A stretch of DNA of 64,000 nt from assembly GCA_016721185.1 (NCBI GenBank), contig JADKIP010000012.1, positions 434,001 through 498,000 of the forward strand. The letters are read 5' to 3'. Made by a program: the position numbers and the translations under genes. Below are positions 53,433 through 62,366 of the stretch, in pieces (positions within the stretch are counted from its first letter, which is position 1; every line of letters begins with the position of its first letter). The notes below the pieces were generated by a model. The model worked only from the letters and a program-made list of their open reading frames with translations. It ran no database searches and was not told the origin of the DNA. The stretch comes from Candidatus Dechloromonas phosphorivorans. Its GTDB lineage: Bacteria > Pseudomonadota > Gammaproteobacteria > Burkholderiales > Rhodocyclaceae.

Positions 53433-54047
53433 GTGCAAATCGTCTGCCTAGACCTCGAAGGGGTCCTCGTCCCCGAAATCTGGATCGAATTCTCCAAGCG
53501 CACGGGCATTCCCGAGCTGATGCGCACGACGCGCGACGAGCCGGATTACGACAAGCTGATGACCTACCGCCTGAACATCCTGCGCCAGCACAAGCTCGGC
53601 TTGCCGGATATCCAGAAGGTGATCGCCGAAATGGGCCCGATGCAAGGCGCTCGCGCCTTCCTTGACCAGTTGCGCGAGGATTACCAGGTTGTCATCCTCT
53701 CCGACACGTTCTACGAATTTGCCCACCCGTTGATGCGTCAACTTGGCTGGCCGACGCTGTTCTGCCATTCGCTGGAAGCCGATAGCGAAGGCATGCTGGT
53801 CGCCTACCATCTGCGCATGCCCGACCAGAAGCGCGAAGCGGTCAAGCGCTTCAAGGAACTCAAGCTCAAGGTCGTCGCTGCCGGTGACAGCTACAACGAC
53901 ACCGCGATGCTCGGTGAAGCCCATGGCGGCATCCTGTTCCACCCGCCGGAAAACGTCATTCGCGAATTCCCGCAGTACCCGGTCGTCCTCAATTACGATG
54001 ACCTGCGCAGCGAAATCGACAAGGCTTTTTTAGTGGCTAGTCGGTAG
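53433..54047 (+). CDS. thrH: ThrH phosphoserine phosphatase / phosphoserine:homoserine phosphotransferase
   Basis: A 204-residue HAD-family enzyme matching ThrH nearly end to end: nucleophile motif CLDLEGVLVPEIW (ThrH-type glutamate after LDL), VVILSDTFYEFAHPLMRQLG, AAGDSYNDTAMLGEAHGGILFHPPENVIREFPQ. It uses phosphoserine as phosphate donor. The start is GTG 53433 (TGGAGCC upstream); longer readings run into the repeat. It is followed by purU, linking serine and one-carbon metabolism. Confidence 0.92.
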   Translation: MQIVCLDLEGVLVPEIWIEFSKRTGIPELMRTTRDEPDYDKLMTYRLNILRQHKLGLPDIQKVIAEMGPMQGARAFLDQLREDYQVVILSDTFYEFAHPLMRQLGWPTLFCHSLEADSEGMLVAYHLRMPDQKREAVKRFKELKLKVVAAGDSYNDTAMLGEAHGGILFHPPENVIREFPQYPVVLNYDDLRSEIDKAFLVASR

Positions 54048-54118
54048 TTATCAGCCGCTAGCAAACCCGCTCAATTACTAGCGACTAATGACTAACCACC
54101 AATAACTGACCACTAAAA
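54048..54118. repeat. Degenerate CTAG/ACTAA repeat between thrH and purU
   Basis: A 71-base spacer almost wholly made of variants of a 7-10 base unit (GCTAGT, GCTAGC, ACTAGCGACTAATGACTAAC, AATAACTGACCACTA). The unit overlaps the thrH stop on the left (GGCTAGTCGGTAG). It leaves no standard ribosome site before purU. Confidence 0.5.
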
Positions 54119-54982
54119 ATGCATAGCGACCGTTTTTACACGCTGTCGGCCTCGTGCCCGGATCAGGTCGGGATCATTGCCAAGGTTTCCGGCTTCATTG
54201 CCGGTAACGGTGGCTGGATTCTTGAATCGAATTTCCACTCCGACGCGCTGACCGGTCGCTATTTCATGCGCCTTGAGATCAAGGCCAATTCGCTACCGTT
54301 CCTGCTCGCCGAATTCCGCGAACGCTTTCGTAGCGAAGTAGGTGATCCCTTGCAGATGGTCTGGCAAATCAACGACAGCGCCGTCAAGAAGCGCGTCGTC
54401 GTGCTGGTTTCCAAGCAGGAACATTGCCTGTACGACCTGCTGGCGCGCTGGCAAGCCAAGGAACTCGACATCGAGATCCCCTGCGTCATCTCCAATCACG
54501 ACACCTTCCGCGGTTTTGTCGAATGGCATGGCATCCCCTTCCATCACGTGCCGGTGACCAGCGACAACAAACAGGGCGCCTTCGCTGAAATCCAGCGGAT
54601 TTTCGACGATGTCCGTGGCGACACGATGGTACTTGCCCGCTACATGCAGATTCTGGCCCCTGAATTGTGTGACGCACTCTCCGGCCGCATCATCAACATC
54701 CATCACTCGTTCCTGCCCAGCTTTGCCGGTGCCAAACCCTACCATCAGGCCCACGTGCGCGGCGTCAAGCTGATCGGTGCCACCTGCCATTACGTCACCA
54801 GCGAACTCGACGCCGGTCCGATCATCGAACAGGACGTCATTCGTATCGACCATTCCGATTCGCCGGAAGACATGGTGCGTTACGGCAAGGACATCGAAAA
54901 AACCGTCCTCGCTCGTGGCCTGCGCTACCACCTGGAAGACCGGGTGCTGACGCATGGCAACAAAACCATCGTTTTCCGCTAA
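54119..54982 (+). CDS. purU: Formyltetrahydrofolate deformylase
   Basis: A 287-residue PurU: N-terminal ACT domain (YTLSASCPDQVGIIAKVSGFIAGNGGWILESNFHSD) and C-terminal formyltransferase-like domain (VISNHDTFRGFVEWHGIPFHHVPV, INIHHSFLPSFAGAKPYHQA, GATCHYVTSELDAGPIIEQDV). It releases formate from 10-formyl-THF to balance one-carbon pools. Normal length and clean frame. Confidence 0.94.
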   Translation: MHSDRFYTLSASCPDQVGIIAKVSGFIAGNGGWILESNFHSDALTGRYFMRLEIKANSLPFLLAEFRERFRSEVGDPLQMVWQINDSAVKKRVVVLVSKQEHCLYDLLARWQAKELDIEIPCVISNHDTFRGFVEWHGIPFHHVPVTSDNKQGAFAEIQRIFDDVRGDTMVLARYMQILAPELCDALSGRIINIHHSFLPSFAGAKPYHQAHVRGVKLIGATCHYVTSELDAGPIIEQDVIRIDHSDSPEDMVRYGKDIEKTVLARGLRYHLEDRVLTHGNKTIVFR

Positions 54983-54991
54983 GGACGAGCC

Positions 54992-55558
54992 ATGCTGATC
55001 GAACGCAAAAAATCCCTGCTGCTGGTGGTCGACGTTCAGGAAAAGCTGGCACCGGCTATTTTTGAGGGCGAAGCTGCCATCAAAAACAACGTACGGCTAC
55101 TCACCGGCGCGCGCCAGCTCGGCATTCCAAGCTTCATTTCCGAGCAGTATGTCCGCGGCCTCGGCTCAAGCGTCGGTGAAATCCGCCATGCGGCAACCGT
55201 AGAAACGGCCGGCGCTACGGTCGACGCCAAATTCTTCGAGAAAATGCATTTCTCCTGCGCCGCCGAGGCTGGTGTCCTCGACATGCTGCGCGCTTCAGGC
55301 CGTCAGCAGGTTTTGCTGACCGGGATGGAAGCCCACGTTTGCGTCTTGCAAACAGCCTTGGGCCTGCTTGAAGCCGGCTTCGATGTATTCCTGATTGCCG
55401 ATGCCACCTCGTCGCGCACGCCAGCGAACCGGGACGCCGCCATTGAGCGCCTGCGCCACTGTGGCGTCCATATCGTGACGACCGAAATGGTGCTTTTCGA
55501 GTGGCTGCATCAGGCGGGCACCGAAGAATTTCGGGCGATGCTGCCGCTAATTAAATAA
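54992..55558 (+). CDS. Isochorismatase-family cysteine hydrolase
   Basis: A 188-residue hydrolase of the isochorismatase/YcaC type: Asp in LLLVVDVQEKLAPAI, cis-peptide and nucleophile region LLTGMEAHVCVLQTALGLLEAGFDVFLIADATSSRT. It starts nine bases after purU, so co-transcription is likely. Substrate unknown. Confidence 0.88.
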   Translation: MLIERKKSLLLVVDVQEKLAPAIFEGEAAIKNNVRLLTGARQLGIPSFISEQYVRGLGSSVGEIRHAATVETAGATVDAKFFEKMHFSCAAEAGVLDMLRASGRQQVLLTGMEAHVCVLQTALGLLEAGFDVFLIADATSSRTPANRDAAIERLRHCGVHIVTTEMVLFEWLHQAGTEEFRAMLPLIK

Positions 55559-55634
55559 GCGCAGCTTTACGGCGAGCGCTGCAAAAGCCTCAACTGGCAA
55601 CGGCAACGAACACACCACGCCAGCACAGCAGAAA

Positions 55635-56171
55635 TCAACTGTCGAGCGCCTTGATCAGCTCAAATAAACGCTGGTAAAAATCGGGGGCCGTCACTGTCTC
55701 CTCGCCAACTTTCACCAACGTATCTTTATCAATCGCCCAGGGCAGCGATACGGAGCCGATTGCAGCAACGCTGACCCCGGCGCTACTCCCTTTCGATTTC
55801 ATCTCGTACTGCGTTTCCAGCCCGTTTGCGTAGATCACCGTGCCCAAACTACTCGGCAAGCAAACCAGCGTGATGGTCAGGCGGGTTGCCTCATCCGCTC
55901 TGGGCCGAAAATATTTCTCGCCGCGAATATTGAACGGCTTGGCATCATCTACCTGATAACCCTGACTTAACAAGGCGCGCTTGGCGATTTCACAAGCCGC
56001 CACCGGCTCCCGGCTGCTGTAATACTGAAACGGCGTTTCACTGGTGAACGTTTCGGTTTGGTAAACCCGGGATGCTTTTGTTGATTCACACGCCGCCAGC
56101 ATCGGACCGAGCACCACGGCCAATGCAAACAAACAGCGACGACGAAGCGGCGAACTTTGATGAGATTTCAT
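55635..56171 (-). CDS. DUF2242 family lipoprotein
   Basis: A 178-residue lipoprotein from MKSHQSSPLRRRC, signal LFALAVVLGPMLAAC with the lipobox LAAC. The mature part (VYQTETFTSETPFQYYSSREPVAACEIAKRALLSQGY, LPWAIDKDTLVKVGEETVTAPDFYQRLFELI) matches DUF2242, a betaproteobacterial family of unknown function. Convergent with the upstream hydrolase gene. Confidence 0.82.
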   Translation of the reverse strand: MKSHQSSPLRRRCLFALAVVLGPMLAACESTKASRVYQTETFTSETPFQYYSSREPVAACEIAKRALLSQGYQVDDAKPFNIRGEKYFRPRADEATRLTITLVCLPSSLGTVIYANGLETQYEMKSKGSSAGVSVAAIGSVSLPWAIDKDTLVKVGEETVTAPDFYQRLFELIKALDS

Positions 56172-56310
56172 TGGCACCTATTTTAAGCAGTTCAGTCGTT
56201 CAACTGCTAACGCGCCGATCAAACATAACGATGACAACAAAGCCGGGGTTCGACCCCGGACTGCGGCGGGTAAACCCCGCTTTCCCCGTCATACCGGGCA
56301 AGCCGGCGGC

Positions 56311-56336
56311 AAAAAAATGGGCACCCGAAGGTGCCC
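56311..56336 (-). terminator. Rho-independent terminator of the amtB operon
   Basis: Read leftward: GGGCACC-TTCG-GGTGCCC, then A and seven T. It ends the porin-glnK-amtB operon about 80 bases after the amtB stop. To its left (56225-56300) is a GC-rich repeat-like segment with no gene. Confidence 0.88.
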
Positions 56337-56417
56337 GAAGGGAGAGAGACAAAGATTTGTTGCCTAGTAGCAATCAGCCAAAAGCCGGCACTGGGGCCAG
56401 CCTTGGCTTTCCTGCTA

Positions 56418-57890
56418 TTAATGGTGGTAGGCGCTTTCGCCGTGCGAGGTGAGGTCGAGACCTTCACGCTCTTCTTCTTCCGGCACACGCAGACCAATCA
56501 CGATATCGACCAGTTTGAAGGCGACGATTGAAACCACGCCAGACCAGACGATCACAGTACCGACACCCCAAAGCTGGCTGATCACCTGCGCGGTCATGTC
56601 GAACGGCCCAACAGCATTGGCAACGTAGTCATAGACGCCTGTACCACCCAGGGCCGGGTCAGCGAAGACACCGGTCAGGATGGCGCCCAGGATGCCGCCC
56701 AGACCATGGATACCGAAGACGTCGAGCGAGTCATCGGCGCCGAGCATCTTCTTCAGGCCATTGACGCCCCACAAACAGATCACACCCGCCAGCAGCCCGA
56801 TGATGATGCCGCCCATGACACCGACGAAACCAGCCGCCGGGGTGATCGCCACCAGACCGGCAACCGCACCGGAAGCAGCACCCAGCATGGAAGGCTTACC
56901 CTTCAGGATCCATTCAGCGAACATCCAGGACAGTGCGGCGCAAGCCGTAGCAACCCAGGTGTTGACCATCGCCAGCGCAGCACCACCGGAGGCTTCGAGG
57001 GCGGAACCGGCATTGAAGCCGAACCAGCCAAACCACAGCAGGGAAGCACCGATCATCGTGAAAGTCAGGCTGTGCGGCGCCATGGCCACGTTGCCGAGAC
57101 CTGTCCGCTTACCGATCATGTAGGCACCGACCAAACCTGCGACAGCGGCGTTGATATGCACCACCGTACCGCCGGCGAAGTCGAGCGCGCCCTTCTGGAA
57201 CAGGAAGCCGGCGGTCTTGCCAGCCGCTTCACCAGCTGCAGCATCGATGTAAGCATCCGGACCCGCCCAATACCAGACCATGTGCGCCATCGGGATATAA
57301 GACAGCGTGAACCAGATGACCATGAAGACCAGAATGGCGGCAAACTTGGCGCGTTCAGCAAAGGCACCGACGATCAGGCCGCAAGTAATGGCGGCGAAAG
57401 CCCCCTGGAAGATGACGAAAGCCAGCTCGGAGATCACCACGCCCTTGGAGAAGGTCGCACCCACCGATTCAGGCGTGACGCCTTTCAGGAAGAGTTTGTC
57501 CAGCGTTCCAAAGAATGCGTTGCCCTCGGTAAATGCCGCCGAGTAGCCATAGACCACCCAAAGCACGGTAATCAACGAGAAGACCACGAAGACCTGCATC
57601 AGCACCGACAGCATATTCTTGGTACGAACCAGGCCACCGTAGAACAGGGCCAGACCAGGAATCGACATCAGAATGACCAGTGCAGCACTCATCATCACCC
57701 AGGCGTTATCGCCTTTGTTCGGGACCAAAGCCGGGGCTGCAGCCGGGGCTGCTTCTTCAACGGCTGCCGGGGCCGGCGTTGCCACCTGAGCGACCGCCGC
57801 TTCCGGCGCTGCCACTTTCTCTTCAGCCCAGGCCGGTGCGCCGAAACCGACGGCACCGACCAGCGCTAGTAATGCAAATAGGCGTTTCAT
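56418..57890 (-). CDS. amtB: Ammonium transporter AmtB
   Basis: A 490-residue ammonium channel with a signal peptide (FALLALVGAVGFGAPAWA), an Ala/Pro-rich spacer and eleven membrane helices. Landmarks are AWVMMSAALVILMSIPGLALFYGGLVR, the pore His region DFAGGTVVHINAAVAGLVGA and DVFGIHGLGGILGAILTGVF. The start MKRLFALLA (57890) has GGAGCG upstream; it follows glnK by 10 bases. Under nitrogen excess GlnK blocks it. Confidence 0.94.
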   Translation of the reverse strand: MKRLFALLALVGAVGFGAPAWAEEKVAAPEAAVAQVATPAPAAVEEAAPAAAPALVPNKGDNAWVMMSAALVILMSIPGLALFYGGLVRTKNMLSVLMQVFVVFSLITVLWVVYGYSAAFTEGNAFFGTLDKLFLKGVTPESVGATFSKGVVISELAFVIFQGAFAAITCGLIVGAFAERAKFAAILVFMVIWFTLSYIPMAHMVWYWAGPDAYIDAAAGEAAGKTAGFLFQKGALDFAGGTVVHINAAVAGLVGAYMIGKRTGLGNVAMAPHSLTFTMIGASLLWFGWFGFNAGSALEASGGAALAMVNTWVATACAALSWMFAEWILKGKPSMLGAASGAVAGLVAITPAAGFVGVMGGIIIGLLAGVICLWGVNGLKKMLGADDSLDVFGIHGLGGILGAILTGVFADPALGGTGVYDYVANAVGPFDMTAQVISQLWGVGTVIVWSGVVSIVAFKLVDIVIGLRVPEEEEREGLDLTSHGESAYHH

Positions 57891-57900
57891 GGTTCGCTCC

Positions 57901-58239
57901 TTAGAGGGCATCGGTACCGGTTTCACCGGTCCGGATACGAACAACTTGTTCAAGATCGAAGACAAAAACCTTGCCGTCACCGATCTTGCCGGTGCTGGCG
58001 GATTTTTCGATGGCTTCAATGATCTGATCGATCTGATCAGCCCTGACAGCCGCCTCGATTTTCACCTTGGGCAGGAAATCGACGACATATTCAGCGCCCC
58101 GATACAGCTCGGTATGCCCTTTTTGCCGGCCGAAACCCTTCACTTCAGTAACCGTGATGCCTTGCACGCCAATGGCAGACAACGCTTCACGGACTTCGTC
58201 AAGCTTGAACGGCTTGATGATGGCGGTAACGAATTTCAT
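57901..58239 (-). CDS. glnK: Nitrogen regulatory PII protein GlnK
   Basis: A 112-residue PII protein: KFVTAIIKPFKLDEVREALSAIGVQGITVTEVKGFGRQKGHTELYRGAEY with uridylylation site Tyr51, the B-loop TGKIGDGKVFVFDLEQVVRIRTGE and standard length. It senses 2-oxoglutarate and ATP/ADP and gates AmtB. Located between the porin and amtB genes in one operon. Confidence 0.95.
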   Translation of the reverse strand: MKFVTAIIKPFKLDEVREALSAIGVQGITVTEVKGFGRQKGHTELYRGAEYVVDFLPKVKIEAAVRADQIDQIIEAIEKSASTGKIGDGKVFVFDLEQVVRIRTGETGTDAL

Positions 58240-58316
58240 GATGAGTTTTCCCCATTAAATTTTGCTGTTCCCCCGCAAGCACCGGCCGGTACGCCAGCGG
58301 GGGGGTTTAAGACGGT

Positions 58317-59180
58317 TTAGAAGGACTTGGAAACGGAGATCACTGCGATGCCACGACCCGCATCCTTGAGTTTGCTGCCGGTATCACCGCTGGCGTTCAA
58401 AGAGTTGGTGAAGCAGTAAAACTCGGCTGACCCACAGCTACCCTTGGCATTGGTATCGACATACGCCGCGCCAATAACCCAGCCGCTGATGTCCTTGGTT
58501 ACGCCGATTTTCCAATCGGTGTAATCGATCTTGTCGGAGCCGCCCGTAAATTCGTAGCGGTAGTCGCTGGCATACAAATGTCCAACGTGGCCATTGACGC
58601 CCCAGCCGTTACCCAAATCGAAGTTGGCGGATAAATCCAGATAGCCGGTGCCCTTGGAATCAGGCAGTTCGAAGTAGTCGGTGACCGAGTGGTAATACTT
58701 GAGCGAGAGCATTTTCCAGCTAGCGCCAATGTAAATTTCGCCGTTGTTGACGGTGCCGCTGGCATTTCTACCGACATTCTTGGCATTGCTGCCAGAAAGC
58801 GGAGCAGCATCGGAACCCGGGTAGTAGTAGTAGATACCGCCCACATCAATCCCGAAATCACCGAAAGCCATTTTGTAGCCGCCGTAGAAATCCATCTCCA
58901 GATTGGCTTCCGGGAAGCCGGCGCCTGAGGAAACGTTCGAGTTCCAGTTGCCCACATAAATGCCGCTGGAGTGCGAGTAGTCAAAACCGCCCTGCAGCGC
59001 GGGCTTGCCAGCAGTCTGGTCAATACCGCGGAAACGGTAGCTGGAGAACAAGCCGACGTTGCCGGTCAGGGTATGCGGGCCAGCTGGTGCCACTTCATCC
59101 TTCGAGGGATCGGCAGATTGTGCGAAGACCGGTGCCGCGAAGGCGCTGACGAGGGCTAAGGTGATAACCGATTTCTTCAT
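58317..59180 (-). CDS. TorF-family putative porin (TIGR02001-like)
   Basis: A 287-residue outer-membrane beta barrel: signal peptide (VITLALVSAFAAPVFA), then GNVGLFSSYRFRGIDQTAGKPALQGGFDYSHSSGIYVGNWNSNV, the hallmark of TIGR02001/TorF, and C-terminal IAVISVSKSF with a terminal Phe. ATG 59180 has GGAGAG upstream. Its location with glnK-amtB and a sigma-54 promoter suggests uptake of nitrogenous solutes under nitrogen limitation. Confidence 0.88.
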   Translation of the reverse strand: MKKSVITLALVSAFAAPVFAQSADPSKDEVAPAGPHTLTGNVGLFSSYRFRGIDQTAGKPALQGGFDYSHSSGIYVGNWNSNVSSGAGFPEANLEMDFYGGYKMAFGDFGIDVGGIYYYYPGSDAAPLSGSNAKNVGRNASGTVNNGEIYIGASWKMLSLKYYHSVTDYFELPDSKGTGYLDLSANFDLGNGWGVNGHVGHLYASDYRYEFTGGSDKIDYTDWKIGVTKDISGWVIGAAYVDTNAKGSCGSAEFYCFTNSLNASGDTGSKLKDAGRGIAVISVSKSF

Positions 59181-59234
59181 GGTTTCTCTCCAGATGAATG
59201 ATTCAAGACAAAAAACTTTGTGCACCGCAGTAAA

Positions 59235-59250
59235 AGCACGAGGCGTGCCA
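59235..59250 (-). promoter_or_regulatory. Sigma-54 promoter of the porin-glnK-amtB operon
   Basis: Read leftward: TGGCACG (59244-59250) - CCTC - GTGCT (59235-59239), close to the -24/-12 consensus TGGCACG-N4-TTGCW, with the GG and GC dinucleotides in the right register. It lies 55-70 bases before the porin start. Upstream, three GCACCA half-sites (59299, 59312, 59343) could bind NtrC. Confidence 0.78.
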
Positions 59251-59686
59251 AGTATTTTTTTGATGCAAATCATAGGATTGCGCCTATCAACGTGAATCGC
59301 ACCAAAATAGCGCACCAAAACCATGCGCAACGTCAATCGGGCGCACCATTGATGAGCGGCGACGAATAGGGTGTCCGGGCACAACAACAAGCCCGCACCG
59401 GGGCAAAACTCAAACCCATGCTGACGCGCAGGACAAAGCCAGCCAAATGGAGCACCCTGGAATGCTGCTTTTCGTTGTTTTCTGCGTTACTTTGGCAGGA
59501 GCGGAGGGGGGATTGTGTTCTTTGCTAGACCACCATGGTCAATCAACGGTCTGTTGGTTGATATCAACATGAATGAGTGCCGTGCTTCCGGCGCACTGGA
59601 CACCCAATATTTCATACGTGCAATCGTTGGGGCAGAAATTTTGACCACATCAGAATCCTGCCCCCAAGTGATGATTCCTGTTCGCG
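59251..59686. other. Intergenic region between porin promoter and carbonic anhydrase
   Basis: About 435 bases. The left part holds the GCACCA half-sites proposed for NtrC. A reading at 59515-59766 on the plus strand has no family resemblance, overlaps the carbonic anhydrase 3' end and has no ribosome site, so I do not call it. Nothing else is supported. Confidence 0.4.
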
Positions 59687-60436
59687 TTATTCCAAAATTG
59701 GTCGGGCGTTCGCAGGCTGAATCGGACGATTATTGGCAAATCCAACCGTGGTCTGAAAAGCGTTGAGTTGGTCTTTAGATACCGTCATCGGCTTCTTCAT
59801 GACGATCCAACGCACACCTTCAGTACACGGCGGTGTCGTCAGGGAACCGTTGTAGCGATAGTAATCGTGACTCTTCGGGAGTAGGCCCGCAGCAGACACA
59901 TTCGTTGCTAATTCACTCGTGCCTTCTGCCTTCGACATCCGGCTCCAGGCAGCAGCAACCGTTGCGTTCGCCTTGCCTTCATTAAAAACGACGGCAACGA
60001 CTGCCAAATTTCCATCTTTGTCGGCATGGACAAGGTGCGCCTCAAGCGGGTAAGACTTGCCGCTGATATGGTTCTCGCTGGGCGAATGGAAGTGGAACTG
60101 TTTCAAGTTGAACTGAATGCCGTCGATCACGATGCTACTGCCATCCTCGATATTGACCTGGATGGTGTGGCCATTATTGACCACCTCGTGACCGCCCGCC
60201 TTGTAGCTGAATCTAACAGGCTTCAACTTGGCATCAATCGTTCCGGATACGTCAATCGGTGACTGGTTTTTCCCGGCACAGGCGCTGAATTCCGGTTTTA
60301 ATGATGTCCACCGATCCGGACCCATATCACCCTTATATCCCCAGTGCGCACCATGTCCAGCGTGTTCGTCCGCCGCACCGACAAAGCCGGACAGGGAAAT
60401 CAGACCAACAGCAATTAGGGATCTCTTTAGTTTCAT
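59687..60436 (-). CDS. Periplasmic alpha-type carbonic anhydrase
   Basis: A 249-residue alpha-carbonic anhydrase with signal peptide (LIAVGLISLSGFVGAA). Zinc ligands His115 and His117 (QFHFHSPSENH) and His134 (LEAHLVH) are present, as are the substrate-pocket LTTPPCTEGVRWIV and an N-terminal HWGYKGDMGPDRW. It interconverts CO2 and bicarbonate in the periplasm. Single gene; start MKLKRS at 60436. Confidence 0.93.
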   Translation of the reverse strand: MKLKRSLIAVGLISLSGFVGAADEHAGHGAHWGYKGDMGPDRWTSLKPEFSACAGKNQSPIDVSGTIDAKLKPVRFSYKAGGHEVVNNGHTIQVNIEDGSSIVIDGIQFNLKQFHFHSPSENHISGKSYPLEAHLVHADKDGNLAVVAVVFNEGKANATVAAAWSRMSKAEGTSELATNVSAAGLLPKSHDYYRYNGSLTTPPCTEGVRWIVMKKPMTVSKDQLNAFQTTVGFANNRPIQPANARPILE

Positions 60437-60623
60437 AGCGCTATCCTCAAAATAGGCCGCTGTCGCGACGTTGTGGTTACTACAAATGTGGCGCCTCAAA
60501 AATACGGCTTGCAGCGCCTTAAATTTATACCGTTATCGCATAAAGATAAATAGCTGTCGAGCAAGCACTCAAAGAGCCCGAATCAAGCCCTGTGATACAC
60601 TTTTGCGTCACGGAGGAACCCCC

Positions 60624-60866
60624 ATGCTTGACCCGAAACTACTTGAAGATTTCAGCGCCAAAATGAGTGCGCTACTGGCCAATTCACCGGTCAAGGATAT
60701 TGAAAAGAATGCCAAAGCCGTGCTCGGTGGAGTTTTTGCCAAGCTTGATCTAGTCACCCGCGAAGAGTTCGATGTGCAGGCTCAGGTTTTGGCCCGCACC
60801 CGCGCCAAGCTCAAGGATCTGGAAGCACGCGTCACCGCGCTGGAAAAAGCCCGCTCGGGCGAGTAA
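60624..60866 (+). CDS. ubiK: UbiK (YqiC, BMFP) ubiquinone biosynthesis accessory factor
   Basis: An 80-residue protein: amphipathic helix (MLDPKLLEDFSAKMSALLANSPVKDIEKNAKAVLGGVFAKL), the VTREEFDVQAQVLARTRAKLKDLEARVTALE coiled coil, matching BMFP/YqiC/UbiK. UbiK supports the UbiJ-containing quinone synthesis complex. GGAGG precedes the ATG. yifB follows six bases later, a common betaproteobacterial pair. Confidence 0.9.
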   Translation: MLDPKLLEDFSAKMSALLANSPVKDIEKNAKAVLGGVFAKLDLVTREEFDVQAQVLARTRAKLKDLEARVTALEKARSGE

Positions 60867-60872
60867 GCCTGC

Positions 60873-62366
60873 ATGGCGCTGGCCATCGCCAACAGCCGCG
60901 GGCTGGATGGCCTCAACGCTCCGCCGGTCATTGTCGAAGTTCATATCGCCAGCGGCCTGCCCAGTTTTACCCTGGTGGGCTTACCGGACACCGAGGTCAA
61001 GGAAGCCCGCGACCGTGTCCGGGCCGCCATTCTGAATTCCGGCTTCGAATTCCCCAGCAAGCGCATTACCGTAAATTTGGCGCCGGCAGATTTACCCAAG
61101 GAATCCGGCCGCTTCGACCTGCCCATCGCACTCGGCATTCTTGCCGCCAGCAGCCAGATTCCAAGCAAGGCTTTAGCCGATTACGAATTTGCCGGCGAAC
61201 TCTCGCTCTCCGGCGAACTGCGTCCGATTCGCGGGGCGCTCGCCATGGCGCTGCAAATTGCGGACAACGGCAAATGCTTCATCCTGCCCGAAACCAGCGC
61301 GCGCGAGGCGGCACTCACCGGCGCCGGCAACATTCTTTCCGCCACCTCGCTACTCGATGTTTGTGCCCATTTGTGCGACCAAAATGCCTTGCCACCGGCC
61401 GCTGCGGTCAACCTGGAAAAACCGGCATTTTTCCCAGACCTCAGTGAAGTGCGCGGTCAGGCGCAAGCCAAACGGGCCCTGGAAATTGCCGCCGCGGGGC
61501 AACATTCGCTCCTGATGGTCGGCCCGCCGGGCTCGGGAAAATCGATGCTCGCAGCGCGCCTGCCCGGGCTGATGCCGGGTCTGGATATCGCTGCCGCCAA
61601 ATCCTCTGCCGCCGTACTCTCGCTGCTCGGCCATTTCAAGCCGGAAGAATTTGGCCTGCGCCCCTTCCGCCAGCCGCACCATACGGCCTCTGCCGTCGCT
61701 TTGGTCGGCGGTGGCAATCCGCCCCGCCCCGGCGAAATCAGCCGGGCTCATCAAGGCGTTTTATTTTTGGACGAATTACCGGAATTTGACCGGAAAGTCC
61801 TCGAAACCCTGCGCGAGCCCCTGGAAACCGGGCGCATCCACATCGCCCGCGCCGCTCATCAAGCCGAATTCCCGGCCGAGTTTCAGTTAATCGCTGCGAT
61901 GAATCCTTGCAGCTGTGGCTTCATGGGCCACAGCAATGGCAAATGCCGCTGCACGCCGGATCAAGTGGCGCGCTATCGCGGCAAGCTCTCCGGCCCCTTT
62001 CTCGACCGCATCGACCTCCTGATCGAAGTCCCCGCACTACCTGCCGATGCGCTGGCTGGCAAAGCTGACGGTGAAAGTTCGGCGACGGTACGCGCACGCG
62101 TCGAACAGGCATTGGCCAAACAGTTTGCCCGGCAAAGCAAGCCAAATTCCCGGCTCACCGCGGGCGAAGTTGATACCCGCTGTATACCCGACGAAGCCGG
62201 CAGCAAGCTGCTCAAGCAGGCCAGCACCCATCTTGATCTCTCGGCCCGCGCCTGGCACCGCATCCTCAAGGTCGCCCGGACCATTGCCGATCTCGCCGAC
62301 AGCGAGGAAATCCGCGCGCCGCACGTTGCCGAAGCCATTCAGTACCGCCGTTTTGCCCGTGGCTAG
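60873..62366 (+). CDS. YifB-family Mg chelatase-like AAA ATPase (ComM-like)
   Basis: A 497-residue protein: N-terminal Lon-like/ChlI fold (VIVEVHIASGLPSFTLVGLPDTEVKEARDRV), AAA domain with Walker A GPPGSGKSMLAARLPG and Walker B GVLFLDELPEF, C-terminal YifB/ComM domain with FMGHSNGKCRCTPDQVARYRGKLSGPFLDRIDLL. ComM relatives act as branch-migration helicases in natural transformation. Length is normal. The stop overlaps the bcr start. Confidence 0.9.
   Translation: MALAIANSRGLDGLNAPPVIVEVHIASGLPSFTLVGLPDTEVKEARDRVRAAILNSGFEFPSKRITVNLAPADLPKESGRFDLPIALGILAASSQIPSKALADYEFAGELSLSGELRPIRGALAMALQIADNGKCFILPETSAREAALTGAGNILSATSLLDVCAHLCDQNALPPAAAVNLEKPAFFPDLSEVRGQAQAKRALEIAAAGQHSLLMVGPPGSGKSMLAARLPGLMPGLDIAAAKSSAAVLSLLGHFKPEEFGLRPFRQPHHTASAVALVGGGNPPRPGEISRAHQGVLFLDELPEFDRKVLETLREPLETGRIHIARAAHQAEFPAEFQLIAAMNPCSCGFMGHSNGKCRCTPDQVARYRGKLSGPFLDRIDLLIEVPALPADALAGKADGESSATVRARVEQALAKQFARQSKPNSRLTAGEVDTRCIPDEAGSKLLKQASTHLDLSARAWHRILKVARTIADLADSEEIRAPHVAEAIQYRRFARG

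Noticed and set aside
56225..56300. Riboswitch or ncRNA downstream of amtB
   Set aside because: The GC-rich GGGTTCGACCCC segment lies beyond the operon terminator and looks like a dispersed intergenic repeat rather than a leader.
59515..59766. 83-codon ORF right of the porin promoter
   Set aside because: No ribosome site, no family resemblance, and it overlaps the end of the carbonic anhydrase gene on the other strand.
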